64,000 bases of DNA from Ruminococcus sp. (GCF_024692365.1 NZ_JAILMR010000130.1:62001-126000); one strand, 5' to 3'; counted from the stretch's first letter, positions 33,943 through 43,341 are shown. Notes: a model not told the origin generated them from the sequence alone. Made by a program: numbers and translations.

Positions 33943-36237
33943 ATGATCGTAAAAATAAAGAAGAGGGACGGCCGTACCGTTACTTTCAATATTGAGAAGA
34001 TAGCGCAGGCTATCTACAAGGCAGCACAGTCTGTCGGCGGAAGCGACTATGAGACTGCACTTGAACTTTCGGGCAGAGTTGTTGATATGCTTATGGCAAA
34101 CAATATCTCGACACCTACTGTTGAAGAGATACAGGACTGCGTTGAAAAGGTTCTTATCGAAGAAGGTCATGCGGCTACTGCAAAATCCTATATTCTTTAT
34201 CGTTCGGAGAGAACTAAGGCTCGTGAGATGGATACACGCCTTATGAAGGTGTACGAAGACCTCACTTTCAAGTCTGCCGAGGACAGCGACCTCAAGCGTG
34301 AGAATGCTAACATCGACGGTGATACTGCCATGGGTACCATGCTCAAATATGGTTCTGTTGGTGCAAAGGAATTCTACGAGATGTATGTTCTTGAAGAGGA
34401 ACACGCTGAGGCTCACGAGAATGGTGATATCCATATCCATGATATGGACTTCTATACTCTCACCACTACCTGCACCCAGATCGATCTTACCAAGCTTTTC
34501 ACAGGCGGATTCTCCACAGGTCACGGTTACCTTAGAACGCCTAATGATATAACAAGCTATGCGGCACTTGCCTGCATAGCTATACAGTCGAACCAGAACG
34601 ACCAGCACGGCGGTCAGTCAATACCAAAGTTTGACTACGACATGGCTGAGGGCGTTAAGAAGACTTTCCGCCACCGTTACAGAGATAATATCCGCAGAGG
34701 ACTTTCTCTGCTGGCTGACGTTCCCGATAATCCCGATATCGCCCAGAGATGTGCTGATTTTCTGGCTAAGAGGGGACTTACTCCCACACTTGCAAACGAT
34801 AACGGCTACATGGAGGAAGAAGCTCAGCTGCTGTCATCGTATGCAGATGCTAAGGTCGTTAAGAAGATACAGAATTTCGCTTTCAAGAGTGCCGTTAAGG
34901 AGACTGACAGAGCTACCTATCAGGCGATGGAAGCACTTATACACAACCTCAATACCATGAATTCAAGAGCGGGTGCTCAGACACCTTTCAGCTCGATAAA
35001 CTATGGTACCGATACCTCTATCGAAGGCAGAATGGTAATAAAGAATATCCTGCTGGCTGAGGAGGCTGGTCTTGGAAACGGTGAAACACCTATATTCCCG
35101 ATACACATATTCAAGGTCAAGGAGGGTGTGAACGTTAACGCCGAAGACCCGAACTACGATCTGTTCAAACTGGCGTGCAGAGTTTCGGCTAAGAGACTTT
35201 TCCCGAACTTCTCATTCATCGATGCGCCTTTCAACCTGCAGTACTACAAAGAGGGTGACCCCAACACCGAGATCGCTTACATGGGCTGCCGCACAAGAGT
35301 TATAGGCAATGCTTACGATCCCGAAAGAGAGATTGTTACAGGCAGAGGAAACCTCAGCTTTACAACTATCAACCTACCAAGACTGGGCATCAAGGCACAT
35401 TACAATATTGAACTTTTCTATCAGCTGCTTGATGAGAAGCTCCAGCTTTGTATCGATCAGCTGATGCACAGATACAAGATACAGGCAAGCAAGAGAGTCA
35501 AGAACTATCCTTTCCTCATGGGACAGGGTGTCTGGATGGATTCTGAAAAACTCTCTTACAATGACAACGTCAGCGAAGTGCTGAAGCACGGTACACTTTC
35601 CGTTGGTTTCATCGGTCTGGCTGAGTGCCTTAAAGTCCTGACAGGCAAGCATCACGGTGAGTCGGAAGATTCGAGAAAGCTTGGTCTTGAAATAATCAAG
35701 CATATGCGTGAGCGCATGGATCAGGAAACTGCGGCTACCGGCATGAACTTCTCTCTGCTGGCAACACCTGCCGAGGGTCTTTCGGGACGTTTCGTAAAGA
35801 TGGACAAGGAGCTTTTCGGCGATATCCCCGGCGTTACGGACAGAGATTACTATACCAACTCATTCCATGTACCTGTATACTACAAGATCAACGCTTTTGA
35901 GAAGCTGGCTATCGAGGCACCTTATCACGAGCTGACAAATGCAGGTCATATCAGCTATGTTGAGCTTGACGGCGATCCTCTCGGCAACCTGAGTGCCTTT
36001 GAAAAGGTTGTAAGATACATGAAAGAGGTTGGAATCGGCTATGGCTCGATCAACCACCCTGTTGACAGAGATCCCGAGTGCGGATACACAGGCATAATCG
36101 GTGACCGCTGCCCGAGATGCGGCAGATCGGAAGCTGAACACCGCAAGTCCACACATGAGAGGATACCTCGTATCAAGATCGAGGCTTCACCTGTTGATGC
36201 CGGTGAAAAGAAGTCGGCTAAGACCAAGAAGAAATAA
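33943..36237 (+). CDS. nrdD: Anaerobic ribonucleoside-triphosphate reductase
   Basis: 764 residues. An N-terminal ATP-cone (1-90: KIKKRDGRTVTFNIEKIAQA) controls activity; the barrel holds TTTCTQIDLTKLFTGG and AYMGCRTRV. The C-terminal zinc site is visible (ECGYTGIIGDRCPRCG). The glycyl-radical motif RxxGYL expected next is not in this frame; the protein reads ERIPRIKIEASP and ends in a lysine-rich tail. RGYLV does appear in another frame at 36158-36172. The start at 33943 follows GGAGGGAG. NrdG follows 69 bp later. It makes dNTPs without oxygen. Confidence 0.92.
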   Translation: MIVKIKKRDGRTVTFNIEKIAQAIYKAAQSVGGSDYETALELSGRVVDMLMANNISTPTVEEIQDCVEKVLIEEGHAATAKSYILYRSERTKAREMDTRLMKVYEDLTFKSAEDSDLKRENANIDGDTAMGTMLKYGSVGAKEFYEMYVLEEEHAEAHENGDIHIHDMDFYTLTTTCTQIDLTKLFTGGFSTGHGYLRTPNDITSYAALACIAIQSNQNDQHGGQSIPKFDYDMAEGVKKTFRHRYRDNIRRGLSLLADVPDNPDIAQRCADFLAKRGLTPTLANDNGYMEEEAQLLSSYADAKVVKKIQNFAFKSAVKETDRATYQAMEALIHNLNTMNSRAGAQTPFSSINYGTDTSIEGRMVIKNILLAEEAGLGNGETPIFPIHIFKVKEGVNVNAEDPNYDLFKLACRVSAKRLFPNFSFIDAPFNLQYYKEGDPNTEIAYMGCRTRVIGNAYDPEREIVTGRGNLSFTTINLPRLGIKAHYNIELFYQLLDEKLQLCIDQLMHRYKIQASKRVKNYPFLMGQGVWMDSEKLSYNDNVSEVLKHGTLSVGFIGLAECLKVLTGKHHGESEDSRKLGLEIIKHMRERMDQETAATGMNFSLLATPAEGLSGRFVKMDKELFGDIPGVTDRDYYTNSFHVPVYYKINAFEKLAIEAPYHELTNAGHISYVELDGDPLGNLSAFEKVVRYMKEVGIGYGSINHPVDRDPECGYTGIIGDRCPRCGRSEAEHRKSTHERIPRIKIEASPVDAGEKKSAKTKKK

Positions 36238-36306
36238 GAACACCATTATCTCCTGTCCATACCTATTGTACAGGAGATTATTTTGCGCATATATCGGAGG
36301 TTTATT

Positions 36307-36828
36307 ATGGAGATCAGGATAGCCGGTCTGGCTGAGGAATCTATCGTTGACGGACCGGGATTCAGGTTCACTGTGTTCACCCAGGGTTGTCCCCACCACT
36401 GCAAGGGCTGTCAGAACCCTCAGACCCACGATTTCGAGGGCGGCAGGATTGACGATACAGACCGTATTTTCGATATGATAATCAAAGACCCACTGCTTGA
36501 CGGCGTAACATTCAGCGGAGGAGAGCCTTTCTGTCAGTGCAAGGCACTGCTCTCTCTGGCAGAAAAGATACGCGGCTTCAAGGAGCGCAAGCTTAATATC
36601 ATCAGCTTTACGGGCTTCACTTTTGAACAGCTTATGGAGCGCGGAAATAGTGAACCCGACTGCAAAGCTCTGCTTGAAATGCTTGATTATCTGGTTGACG
36701 GAAAGTATGAAGAAGATAAACGTTCCCTGGAACTGAAATTCCGCGGAAGTTCAAATCAGCGTTTCATTGATGTTCAGCGTTCGCTTAAAGAGGGTAAAGT
36801 CGTCGAAGTCGATGATGAACTGCTTTAA
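36307..36828 (+). CDS. nrdG: Anaerobic ribonucleotide reductase activase
   Basis: A 173-residue radical SAM protein. QGCPHHCKGC provides the CxxxCxxC iron-sulfur site and TFSGGEPF the SAM-binding GGE motif. NrdG generates the glycyl radical on NrdD. The start at 36307 has GGAGG 7 nt before; a longer in-frame opening at 36283 lacks a site. Same operon as nrdD, so the NrdR boxes control both. Confidence 0.94.
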   Translation: MEIRIAGLAEESIVDGPGFRFTVFTQGCPHHCKGCQNPQTHDFEGGRIDDTDRIFDMIIKDPLLDGVTFSGGEPFCQCKALLSLAEKIRGFKERKLNIISFTGFTFEQLMERGNSEPDCKALLEMLDYLVDGKYEEDKRSLELKFRGSSNQRFIDVQRSLKEGKVVEVDDELL

Positions 36829-36834
36829 ATAAAC

Positions 36835-36872
36835 AAGGAGGCAGGTAGAGGGCTCTACCTGCCTCCTTTATT
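36835..36872 (+). terminator. Terminator after nrdG (bidirectional)
   Basis: Stem AAGGAGGCAGGTAGA / TCTACCTGCCTCCTT, perfect over 15 bp, with a 4-nt loop. It ends both nrdDG and the convergent minus-strand gene. Confidence 0.92.
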
Positions 36873-37432
36873 TACAGATTTTTAGCATAGTCTATCTTAT
36901 GACCGATACTGTTTGCCATATCTTTAAGCTTTTCTAGTGTCGGGATATCGGTGAGAAAAACGACATAGCTGTCGCTGTCAATATCAATACCGCCTATGCA
37001 GAGGTTTCGAGCTTTCAGCTTTTGGTCAAGTTCATCAAGCCAAAGGGTAATGTCTGCATCGGAAGAAAATTCATTCTCGTCAAGAATTATGTTTTCGGCG
37101 GTAACAGGGTCTAGCTTACCTATACTATATACAAAATCTTCAAGCTCACAGCTGAAATCCAGTTCATCTGCATATGAATTATTTATCAGTATATCCACAC
37201 AGCCTATCCACATAAGTGTATCGGCATCGGTTTCATCGGGAGATATCCCGCGTTCTTCGAACTGTGATTTATGTTTTACAGCGTACTCTTCAGGCGAGTT
37301 GGTACATTCTGCAATTTCGGCTGCGAGATTTTCTTTGCCTTTGCAGATCGTACTGAAAATTTCTGATATCATCTTTGAATTATCCGCACTATCGCTGTTT
37401 TTCTTCTTTTTGAATTTATCAAATAATCCCAT
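36872..37432 (-). CDS. Uncharacterised 186-residue acidic protein
   Basis: A soluble acidic protein with a short basic start (GLFDKFKKKKNS). The C-terminal 60 residues (WLDELDQKLKARNL, DSYVVFLTD) resemble the domain of small proteins often listed as DUF6630, which is a weak recollection. The ATG at 37432 has GTGAGGAT 8 nt upstream and is preferred over 37447. Single-gene unit. Confidence 0.65.
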   Translation of the reverse strand: MGLFDKFKKKKNSDSADNSKMISEIFSTICKGKENLAAEIAECTNSPEEYAVKHKSQFEERGISPDETDADTLMWIGCVDILINNSYADELDFSCELEDFVYSIGKLDPVTAENIILDENEFSSDADITLWLDELDQKLKARNLCIGGIDIDSDSYVVFLTDIPTLEKLKDMANSIGHKIDYAKNL

Positions 37433-37496
37433 AACTGCTATCCTCACAAATAATAATCGACTTGAATGTACAAGGTATCTGTATACCTCAAAATAA

Positions 37497-37525
37497 AGTA
37501 TACATCATCTTCTTTAATAAGTCAA
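37497..37525 (-). promoter_or_regulatory. Promoter of the 186-residue protein gene
   Basis: Minus strand TTGACT (37525-37520) and TATACT (37502-37497), 17 bp apart. Confidence 0.75.
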
Positions 37526-37548
37526 CAGTTGTTTGATAAGAATCAGCT

Positions 37549-37592
37549 AAAAAAAACAGCGCTTGCTCCGATGTGGAGAAGCGCTGTTTTTC
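37549..37592 (-). terminator. Terminator of the gltA-nadE operon
   Basis: Stem AAACAGCGCTT / AAGCGCTGTTT with A/T runs on both sides, so it also works on the other strand. Confidence 0.88.
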
Positions 37593-37594
37593 TA

Positions 37595-39511
37595 TTATTC
37601 GCATTCAATGCTGTCTATTTCTTTCAGCCAGATATTTGCGCTCGCATCACTTGGCATACGCCAGTCACCGCGGGGTGAAAGTGTGACCGTTCCGACTTTG
37701 GGTCCGTCGGGCAGGCATGAACGCTTGAACTGCTGTGAGAAAAAGCGTCGATAAAAGGTTCTCAGCCATTTGAGTATAACTTCCTGCGCATACTTATCTT
37801 TGAAAGCGATGCAGGCAATGCGGAATATCTTTTTGGGCGAGAATCCGTACCTCAGCATATAGTACATGAAGAAATCGTGTAGCTCGTATGGTCCCACGAT
37901 ATCTTCGGTCTTTTGGGAGATCGTTCCGTTTTCTTCGGGCGGAAGAAGCTCGGGGCTGACAGGAGTATCGAGAATATCTTCAAGGACAGCTTTCAGTTCG
38001 CCATCTGATACCTGAGCTTCGTAGTTTACCAGCCATCTTACGAGAGTTTTCGGGATAGAGGCATTGACTGCGTACATGGACATATGGTCGCCGTTATAAG
38101 TCGCCCAGCCCAGTGCGAGTTCCGAAAGATCACCTGTACCGATCACTATTCCGCCAAGCTGATTAGCTTTATCCATCAGCACCTGTGTGCGTTCACGTGC
38201 CTGAGAATTCTCATAGGTAACATCGTGGATATCTGCTGATTGACCAATATCAGCAAAATGCTGTGTAACGCTCTTGCAGATATTTATCTCGGAGAGGGTA
38301 GCGCCGTAGGCTTTTGCGAGTGAAACTGCATTGTTGTATGTTCTGTCCGTAGTGCCAAAGCATGGCATGGTTATGGTGTGTATTCCACTGCGTTCAAGCC
38401 CAAGCATATCGAATGCGTGAACTGTGACTATCAGCGCAAGTGTGGAATCAAGTCCGCCTGAAAGTCCAAGCACAGCTGTTTTGCAGCCGATATGTCGAAG
38501 TCTTGTCATAAGTCCAACCGCCTGCATTGTTAGGATCTCTTCGCATCTGCTGTCAAGTATACGCTTGTCGGTTGGTACGAATGGAGTTTGTGCGAAAGTT
38601 CTGTCAAGCTTAGTTTCAGTGATATCAAGTGAGAAATATGTGGTGGGGAAATTCTGTGACGATACAAAAGAGTTCATTCTTCTGCGCTCGTAGTGAAGCT
38701 TTTTTACATCGATATCAGCTATGGTAAGTCCGCTTGAAAATGCTTTTGATTCAGCAAGCACCGAGCCGTTTTCTGCGATGATATCGTGTCCTGCGAAGAT
38801 CATATCCTGAGTGGATTCACCAATTCCGCAGTCGGCATAAGCGTATGCGCAAGCCATCGAACCCGAATGGGCTTTTATCAGAGTTCTGCGATAGTCGGCT
38901 TTGCCGATCACCTCATCACTGGCGGAAAGATTGAATATCATCACAGCACCAGATGCAACAAGTTTTTCAGCAGGAGGTGAACACACCCACATATCCTCGC
39001 AAATCTCGATACCGAAAGCTATATCCTGCATTTCTTTGCAGGCAAAAATGGTGTTTTCCAGATGAACTGAATAGCCTTCACCAAGCTGAACATCTGCACA
39101 GAGGTCATCTGAAGCGGCAGTGAAATGTCTGACTTCGTAGAACTCGCTGTAATTTGGGATATTCTTTTTAGCGACCGCACCAATTGGTTTACCACGATTT
39201 ACAACTACCGCACAGTTGTATAGTTTTCCGCCTACTGCAAGAGGTATGCCCACTATCGCAACTATATCTTTATCCTTGGTAGCTTTTATTATACGGACGA
39301 GTTCCTGTTTAGCTGATTCAAGAATCGTATCCTGCAAAAACAGATCAGCACAGGTATAGCCTGTCACAGATAGTTCGGGAAAGCATACTATCTTCACGCC
39401 TTTGTTGTGGGCTTCCTTTATGAGTTCAATTATCCTGTCTGCGTTGTATGGACAGTCTGCAACTTTCAGTGCAGGTGTTGCGCAGGCAATTTTGATATAA
39501 CCGTATTTCAT
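37595..39511 (-). CDS. nadE: Glutamine-dependent NAD+ synthetase
   Basis: 638 residues in two domains. The N-terminal nitrilase domain has the Glu-Lys-Cys triad: FPELSVTGYTCADLF, KKNIPNYSEFYE and GIEICEDMWV. The C-terminal synthetase has the ATP loop LGLSGGLDSTLAL (about 350) and GTGDLSELALGWATYNGD. It amidates deamido-NAD with ammonia channelled from glutamine. TTTGGAGGAT precedes the ATG. It follows gltA by 23 bp, an odd but clear co-transcription. Confidence 0.95.
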   Translation of the reverse strand: MKYGYIKIACATPALKVADCPYNADRIIELIKEAHNKGVKIVCFPELSVTGYTCADLFLQDTILESAKQELVRIIKATKDKDIVAIVGIPLAVGGKLYNCAVVVNRGKPIGAVAKKNIPNYSEFYEVRHFTAASDDLCADVQLGEGYSVHLENTIFACKEMQDIAFGIEICEDMWVCSPPAEKLVASGAVMIFNLSASDEVIGKADYRRTLIKAHSGSMACAYAYADCGIGESTQDMIFAGHDIIAENGSVLAESKAFSSGLTIADIDVKKLHYERRRMNSFVSSQNFPTTYFSLDITETKLDRTFAQTPFVPTDKRILDSRCEEILTMQAVGLMTRLRHIGCKTAVLGLSGGLDSTLALIVTVHAFDMLGLERSGIHTITMPCFGTTDRTYNNAVSLAKAYGATLSEINICKSVTQHFADIGQSADIHDVTYENSQARERTQVLMDKANQLGGIVIGTGDLSELALGWATYNGDHMSMYAVNASIPKTLVRWLVNYEAQVSDGELKAVLEDILDTPVSPELLPPEENGTISQKTEDIVGPYELHDFFMYYMLRYGFSPKKIFRIACIAFKDKYAQEVILKWLRTFYRRFFSQQFKRSCLPDGPKVGTVTLSPRGDWRMPSDASANIWLKEIDSIECE

Positions 39512-39534
39512 GGTGATCCTCCAAAATGATACAG

Positions 39535-40875
39535 TTATCTTTTCCCGAGAGCGATATATGGTCTCTCGGGGGCTACGGATTTATAAGCAGGGCGGATGAT
39601 ACGTCTGCCGCTGTTTATCTCCTCAAATCTGTGAGCGCACCAGCCTGCCATTCTTGAAACTGCAAACAGGGGAGTGAACAGATCTTCGGGGATGCCAAGC
39701 ATTCTGTATACGAATCCACTGTAAAGGTCAATGTTCGCGCATATCACTTTATCGGAATGCTTTATCTCTGCAAACGCCTGCGGTGTAAGTTTTTCAATGG
39801 TAGACAGTAGTCTGAACTCCTTTTCAAACTCGGTACCCTCAGCCATTTTACCTGCGTGCTTTTTGAGTATGACAGCGCGTGGGTCGGAAAGGGTATACAC
39901 ACCGTGACCCATGCCATAGATAAGTCCGCTTCTGTCGCCGTCTTCTTTTCTGATAAGCTTTTTCAGGTAGCTGTATACTTCATTTTCGTCTTCCCAGTCG
40001 GAAACATTGTTCTTTATGAATTTCAGCATCTCGCTGACTTTACGATTCGCACCGCCATGCTTTGCACCTTTAAGTGAACCAATAGCTGCGGCATAAGCGG
40101 AATATGGGTCTGTGCCCGATGAAGTCAGTACGCGGCATGAGAATGTGGAGTTATTTCCGCCGCCGTGTTCAGCGTGAAGCATCAGAAGAAGGTCGAGAAG
40201 TTTAGCTTCGTCACGTGTGAATTTTCTGTCGGGACGAAGTGTTGATAAAATATTTTCTGCTGTTGACTGACCCTTTATCAGCGGGTGCATGAACATTGAA
40301 TCATTGTTATAATAACGCTTTTTGGTTTCATAAGCGCATATCATTATAACAGGCATTTTGGCTATCAGCGATACGGCAGTGTCTATCTCGTGTTCGGGTG
40401 TCTGGGCTTCGGGGTCACTGTCGTAGGAATACAGTGCCAAAGTTGCTCTTGCCATTTTATTCATGATATCCCGTGATGGTGCTTTGAGTATCATATCCTC
40501 AAAAAAATTATCGGGAAGTGCGCGGCTTTCTGAAAGCAGTGCGGAAAAATCAGAGAGTTCTACAGCTGTAGGCAGTCTGCCTGTCAGCAGGAGATAGACT
40601 ATCTCTTCAAAACCGAATCTGTCTTCGGATTCAACTTTGCCTATAAGGTCGCGGATATTGTACCCCCTGAAAATCAGCTTGCCCTCGGCAGGCTTTTTCT
40701 CGCCGTCATCAACAACATATCCGTGAACGTTGCATATATTTGTAACACCTGCCATAACACCTGTGCCATCGGGGTTGCGCAGTCCGCGCTTAACGCCGTA
40801 TTTATCAAAGTAAGCAGGAGATATAAGATTATTTTCAGTGAAAGCCTCATACATCGTATCCTTGAAGCTGTTCAT
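39535..40875 (-). CDS. gltA: Citrate synthase
   Basis: 446 residues. The catalytic set is present: His in LMLHAEHGGGNNSTF, His in YGMGHGVYT and Asp in CANIDLYSGFVYRMLG. GSLKGAKHGGANRKV binds CoA. The enzyme condenses acetyl-CoA and oxaloacetate, here probably for 2-oxoglutarate and glutamate synthesis in an anaerobe with an incomplete cycle. AAAGGAG precedes the ATG. A terminator-like hairpin lies between the promoter and this ribosome site. Confidence 0.94.
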   Translation of the reverse strand: MNSFKDTMYEAFTENNLISPAYFDKYGVKRGLRNPDGTGVMAGVTNICNVHGYVVDDGEKKPAEGKLIFRGYNIRDLIGKVESEDRFGFEEIVYLLLTGRLPTAVELSDFSALLSESRALPDNFFEDMILKAPSRDIMNKMARATLALYSYDSDPEAQTPEHEIDTAVSLIAKMPVIMICAYETKKRYYNNDSMFMHPLIKGQSTAENILSTLRPDRKFTRDEAKLLDLLLMLHAEHGGGNNSTFSCRVLTSSGTDPYSAYAAAIGSLKGAKHGGANRKVSEMLKFIKNNVSDWEDENEVYSYLKKLIRKEDGDRSGLIYGMGHGVYTLSDPRAVILKKHAGKMAEGTEFEKEFRLLSTIEKLTPQAFAEIKHSDKVICANIDLYSGFVYRMLGIPEDLFTPLFAVSRMAGWCAHRFEEINSGRRIIRPAYKSVAPERPYIALGKR

Positions 40876-40901
40876 TTACAGGACTCCTTTCAAAGATAAA
40901 A

Positions 40902-40928
40902 GACGCCCTCAAATTAATGAGGAGCGCC
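40902..40928 (-). terminator. Hairpin in the gltA leader
   Basis: GGCGCTCCTCA / TGAGGGCGTC (minus strand, imperfect) followed by TTTTATC. It lies downstream of the gltA promoter and just before its ribosome site, so it could act as an attenuator; it also closes the gene at 41017. Confidence 0.6.
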
Positions 40929-40951
40929 TTTGCTCGAATTCATATTATACA

Positions 40952-40980
40952 GATTATACCACATATTATAGTTTTTGTCT
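40952..40980 (-). promoter_or_regulatory. gltA promoter
   Basis: Minus strand TAGACA (40980-40975) and TATAAT (40957-40952), 17 bp apart. Confidence 0.75.
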
Positions 40981-41016
40981 ATGCTTATTTTGTTAAGAAA
41001 TAAATACATCTGAAAA

Positions 41017-42300
41017 TCAATGGTAAATGTCGCTATGGTGGAGCTTTTTTAGTTTTTTAATTGTGGCATTTCCGCCGCCATCACCTATGTAGATATCATA
41101 TTTGCCTTTTATGCTGCCTATGGTCACGATATTTTCGCAGCCTGTATGTTCTTTGAGTTTTGACAGCATATGTTCCTTTGAAGCGATGGGCGAAAAGACT
41201 TTAAGATATTTGTATCCGTCATATTCCGAATCGCTGACAGTTATTCTAGCCAAACTGCCAAGTGAGTTTTTGAGTTGTTTTTCCAGGATTGAAATTTTAA
41301 TCGACTCGTCAAGTACAGTAAGATAGAGAACTCTCTCCGAAGCATCATGCCGTCTGAAAATATCGCGGACATAGTTCCTGTAAGGGGAGTGCTTATGAGT
41401 ATCATAAAGGTCTTTTTCGGCGGGATTTTTCAGCTCACCGTAGAATATTAGCAGAGTGGTATCATACATGACATTCACAAAGCAGTTCATTCCGCATCTT
41501 GCGATTATGTTTTCGGCTTCTTCACAGACATCTGCCTGAATGAATTCTGCTTCAATATATTCCCTCGTATTAACATCGTACATGGCGGCGCCGTCCATAA
41601 CGATGACAGGATATTTCAGGTCAACGCCGTTCATCAGCGATTTGACTTCGGCAGGGGTCCGTATAGTCGAAAGCGTGAACTTTACTCCGGATTCTATCAT
41701 TCGGTTAAGTTCAACTTTATTGTATGCGGCAACAGAATGGTCTTCGGGGATAAGAACGGAATCTATACCACTTACATACAGTGTTTCGCTGTCGTGCTTT
41801 ATCGGCAGATGATAATTGTTAACGGCAAGTCCGATACCTATACCAAGCAATGTATCAAGCACACGATTGAATACGAAAAGGTACGGGTCATCATCAAAGG
41901 AATGGGTCAGTGCAATGCTGAGAAATACTACGCATGAAAAGAATGATGCATTCTTCTTATCAAGTATGACTGTCAGATAAATCACCGGTATTATCATAAG
42001 AGATGCAAGAAGATAAACTCGCATAGGTTCGGTAAGCCTTATGATACGAAGCAGTACAATAAATACCAAACCGTATAAAGCGCCAATGAACGTACCGATA
42101 GAACGCTGTCCGGCATTATGCTTTGCAGTGTTTGAACTGGGTTGTAAACACCATAATGCCGCAAGTGCGCTGTAAAACGGAATGCCGTTTCCTACTGGGA
42201 GAAGTGTACGAAGATAGTATACCGTCATACACAGTGCAACTGCAATGGAGGATTTGATTATCCTTGCTCCGATGGGCGGTAGAATTTTGCGTGCTGTCAT
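41017..42300 (-). CDS. FUSC/aromatic-acid-exporter-like membrane protein fused to a HAD-like domain
   Basis: 427 residues. The N-terminal 165 carry about five or six membrane helices with YSALAALWCLQPSS and QRSIGTFIGALYGL, typical of the FUSC/ArAE exporter family. From about residue 175 the protein resembles a Cof-type HAD phosphatase: SGIDSVLIPED, KFTLSTIRTP, YPVIVMDGAAMYD and, near the end, IGDGGGNATIKKL. The nucleophile of motif I (DxDGT) is absent and GDGxND reads GDGGGN, so phosphatase activity is doubtful. The ATG at 42300 follows GAGGTGA. The export substrate is unknown. Confidence 0.72.
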   Translation of the reverse strand: MTARKILPPIGARIIKSSIAVALCMTVYYLRTLLPVGNGIPFYSALAALWCLQPSSNTAKHNAGQRSIGTFIGALYGLVFIVLLRIIRLTEPMRVYLLASLMIIPVIYLTVILDKKNASFFSCVVFLSIALTHSFDDDPYLFVFNRVLDTLLGIGIGLAVNNYHLPIKHDSETLYVSGIDSVLIPEDHSVAAYNKVELNRMIESGVKFTLSTIRTPAEVKSLMNGVDLKYPVIVMDGAAMYDVNTREYIEAEFIQADVCEEAENIIARCGMNCFVNVMYDTTLLIFYGELKNPAEKDLYDTHKHSPYRNYVRDIFRRHDASERVLYLTVLDESIKISILEKQLKNSLGSLARITVSDSEYDGYKYLKVFSPIASKEHMLSKLKEHTGCENIVTIGSIKGKYDIYIGDGGGNATIKKLKKLHHSDIYH

Positions 42301-42311
42301 AGATCTCACCT

Positions 42312-42348
42312 CAAAACAAAAACGGCGCCGAAAAACTTCAGCACCGTT
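42312..42348 (-). terminator. Terminator-like hairpin in the leader of the FUSC fusion gene
   Basis: Minus strand AACGGTGC / GCGCCGTT followed by TTTTGTTTT. It lies between the promoter and the GAGGTGA ribosome site, an attenuator position. Confidence 0.6.
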
Positions 42349-42359
42349 GCTTTGTCTGC

Positions 42360-42389
42360 ATTATATCACATTATGGATATTTTTGTCAA
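42360..42389 (-). promoter_or_regulatory. Promoter of the FUSC fusion gene
   Basis: Minus strand TTGACA (42389-42384) and TATAAT (42365-42360), 18 bp apart. Confidence 0.8.
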
Positions 42390-42499
42390 TAGACAGTATG
42401 TATATTTTTGAAATGTAAACAATCAGTTTCAAACCTTAGATTTACTTTCATATTATTATAATTCAAAATAAACTAACATGATATGCACTTTCTAAAGAC

Positions 42500-42528
42500 T
42501 TTACTTTTGTTAAATAATATGCTATAAT
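42500..42528 (+). promoter_or_regulatory. exoA promoter
   Basis: TTTACT at 42500-42505 and TATAAT at 42523-42528, 17 bp apart. Confidence 0.7.
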
Positions 42529-42568
42529 TATTTCGGATAATGGTGCGATTCGGAAAGGGTTGGGTATT

Positions 42569-43321
42569 ATGAAATTTATATCATGGAATGTAAACGGATT
42601 CAGGGCTTGTCTGCAAAAGGGCTTCGGAGATTTCTTCACTGCTGCTGATGCTGATATCTTTTGTATGCAGGAGACTAAGATGCAGCCCGATCAGGCTGAT
42701 TTTTCGCCAGAGGGGTATCACAAGTATTTCCACAGCGCGATCAAGAAAGGTTATTCGGGTACGGCGGTTTATACAAAGAAAGAACCGCTCGATGTTAAAT
42801 TCGGGTTGAACGGCACTCATACAGATGAGGGCAGGGTTATCACCTGTGAATATGAGGATTTTTATTTTGTGTGCTGTTATGTACCGAATGCGCAGAACGA
42901 ACTGAAGCGTATCGACTATCGTATGGAATTTGAGGACGATATGCGAGCTTATCTTTCGGAACTTGACAAGAAAAAACCTGTGGTATACTGCGGAGATCTC
43001 AATGTTGCTCACGAGGAGATAGACCTTAAAAATCCAAAGAGTAATGCGGGCAATGCAGGTTTCTCGGATCAGGAGCGCAGCAAATTCACGGAGCTTCTGG
43101 CGGCTGGATTTGCTGATACTTTCCGCAGACTATATCCCGATGTTACGGGAGCTTATTCATGGTGGTCCTACAGGTTCAATGCGAGAAAGAACAACGCGGG
43201 GTGGCGTATCGACTATTTTGTAGTTTCAGAAAGGCTTATGGACAAGGTCAAGGATTCAAAGATACTAAAAGATATAGAAGGCAGCGATCATTGTCCTGTT
43301 GAATTGGATATAGAGTTTTAA
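42569..43321 (+). CDS. exoA: Exodeoxyribonuclease III / AP endonuclease
   Basis: 250 residues of the exonuclease-endonuclease-phosphatase fold. Motifs in order: ISWNVNGFRA, MQETKMQ (metal Glu), CGDLNVAHEEIDL (catalytic Asp and Asn), FRRLYPDVTGAYSWWSYR, WRIDYFVVS and SDHCPVELD (catalytic His). It cuts DNA at abasic sites and trims 3' ends in base-excision repair. The ATG at 42569 follows AAAGGG. A phosphoesterase follows 20 bp later. Confidence 0.95.
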   Translation: MKFISWNVNGFRACLQKGFGDFFTAADADIFCMQETKMQPDQADFSPEGYHKYFHSAIKKGYSGTAVYTKKEPLDVKFGLNGTHTDEGRVITCEYEDFYFVCCYVPNAQNELKRIDYRMEFEDDMRAYLSELDKKKPVVYCGDLNVAHEEIDLKNPKSNAGNAGFSDQERSKFTELLAAGFADTFRRLYPDVTGAYSWWSYRFNARKNNAGWRIDYFVVSERLMDKVKDSKILKDIEGSDHCPVELDIEF

Positions 43322-43341
43322 TATTTTTCGGGGGGAGAAAA

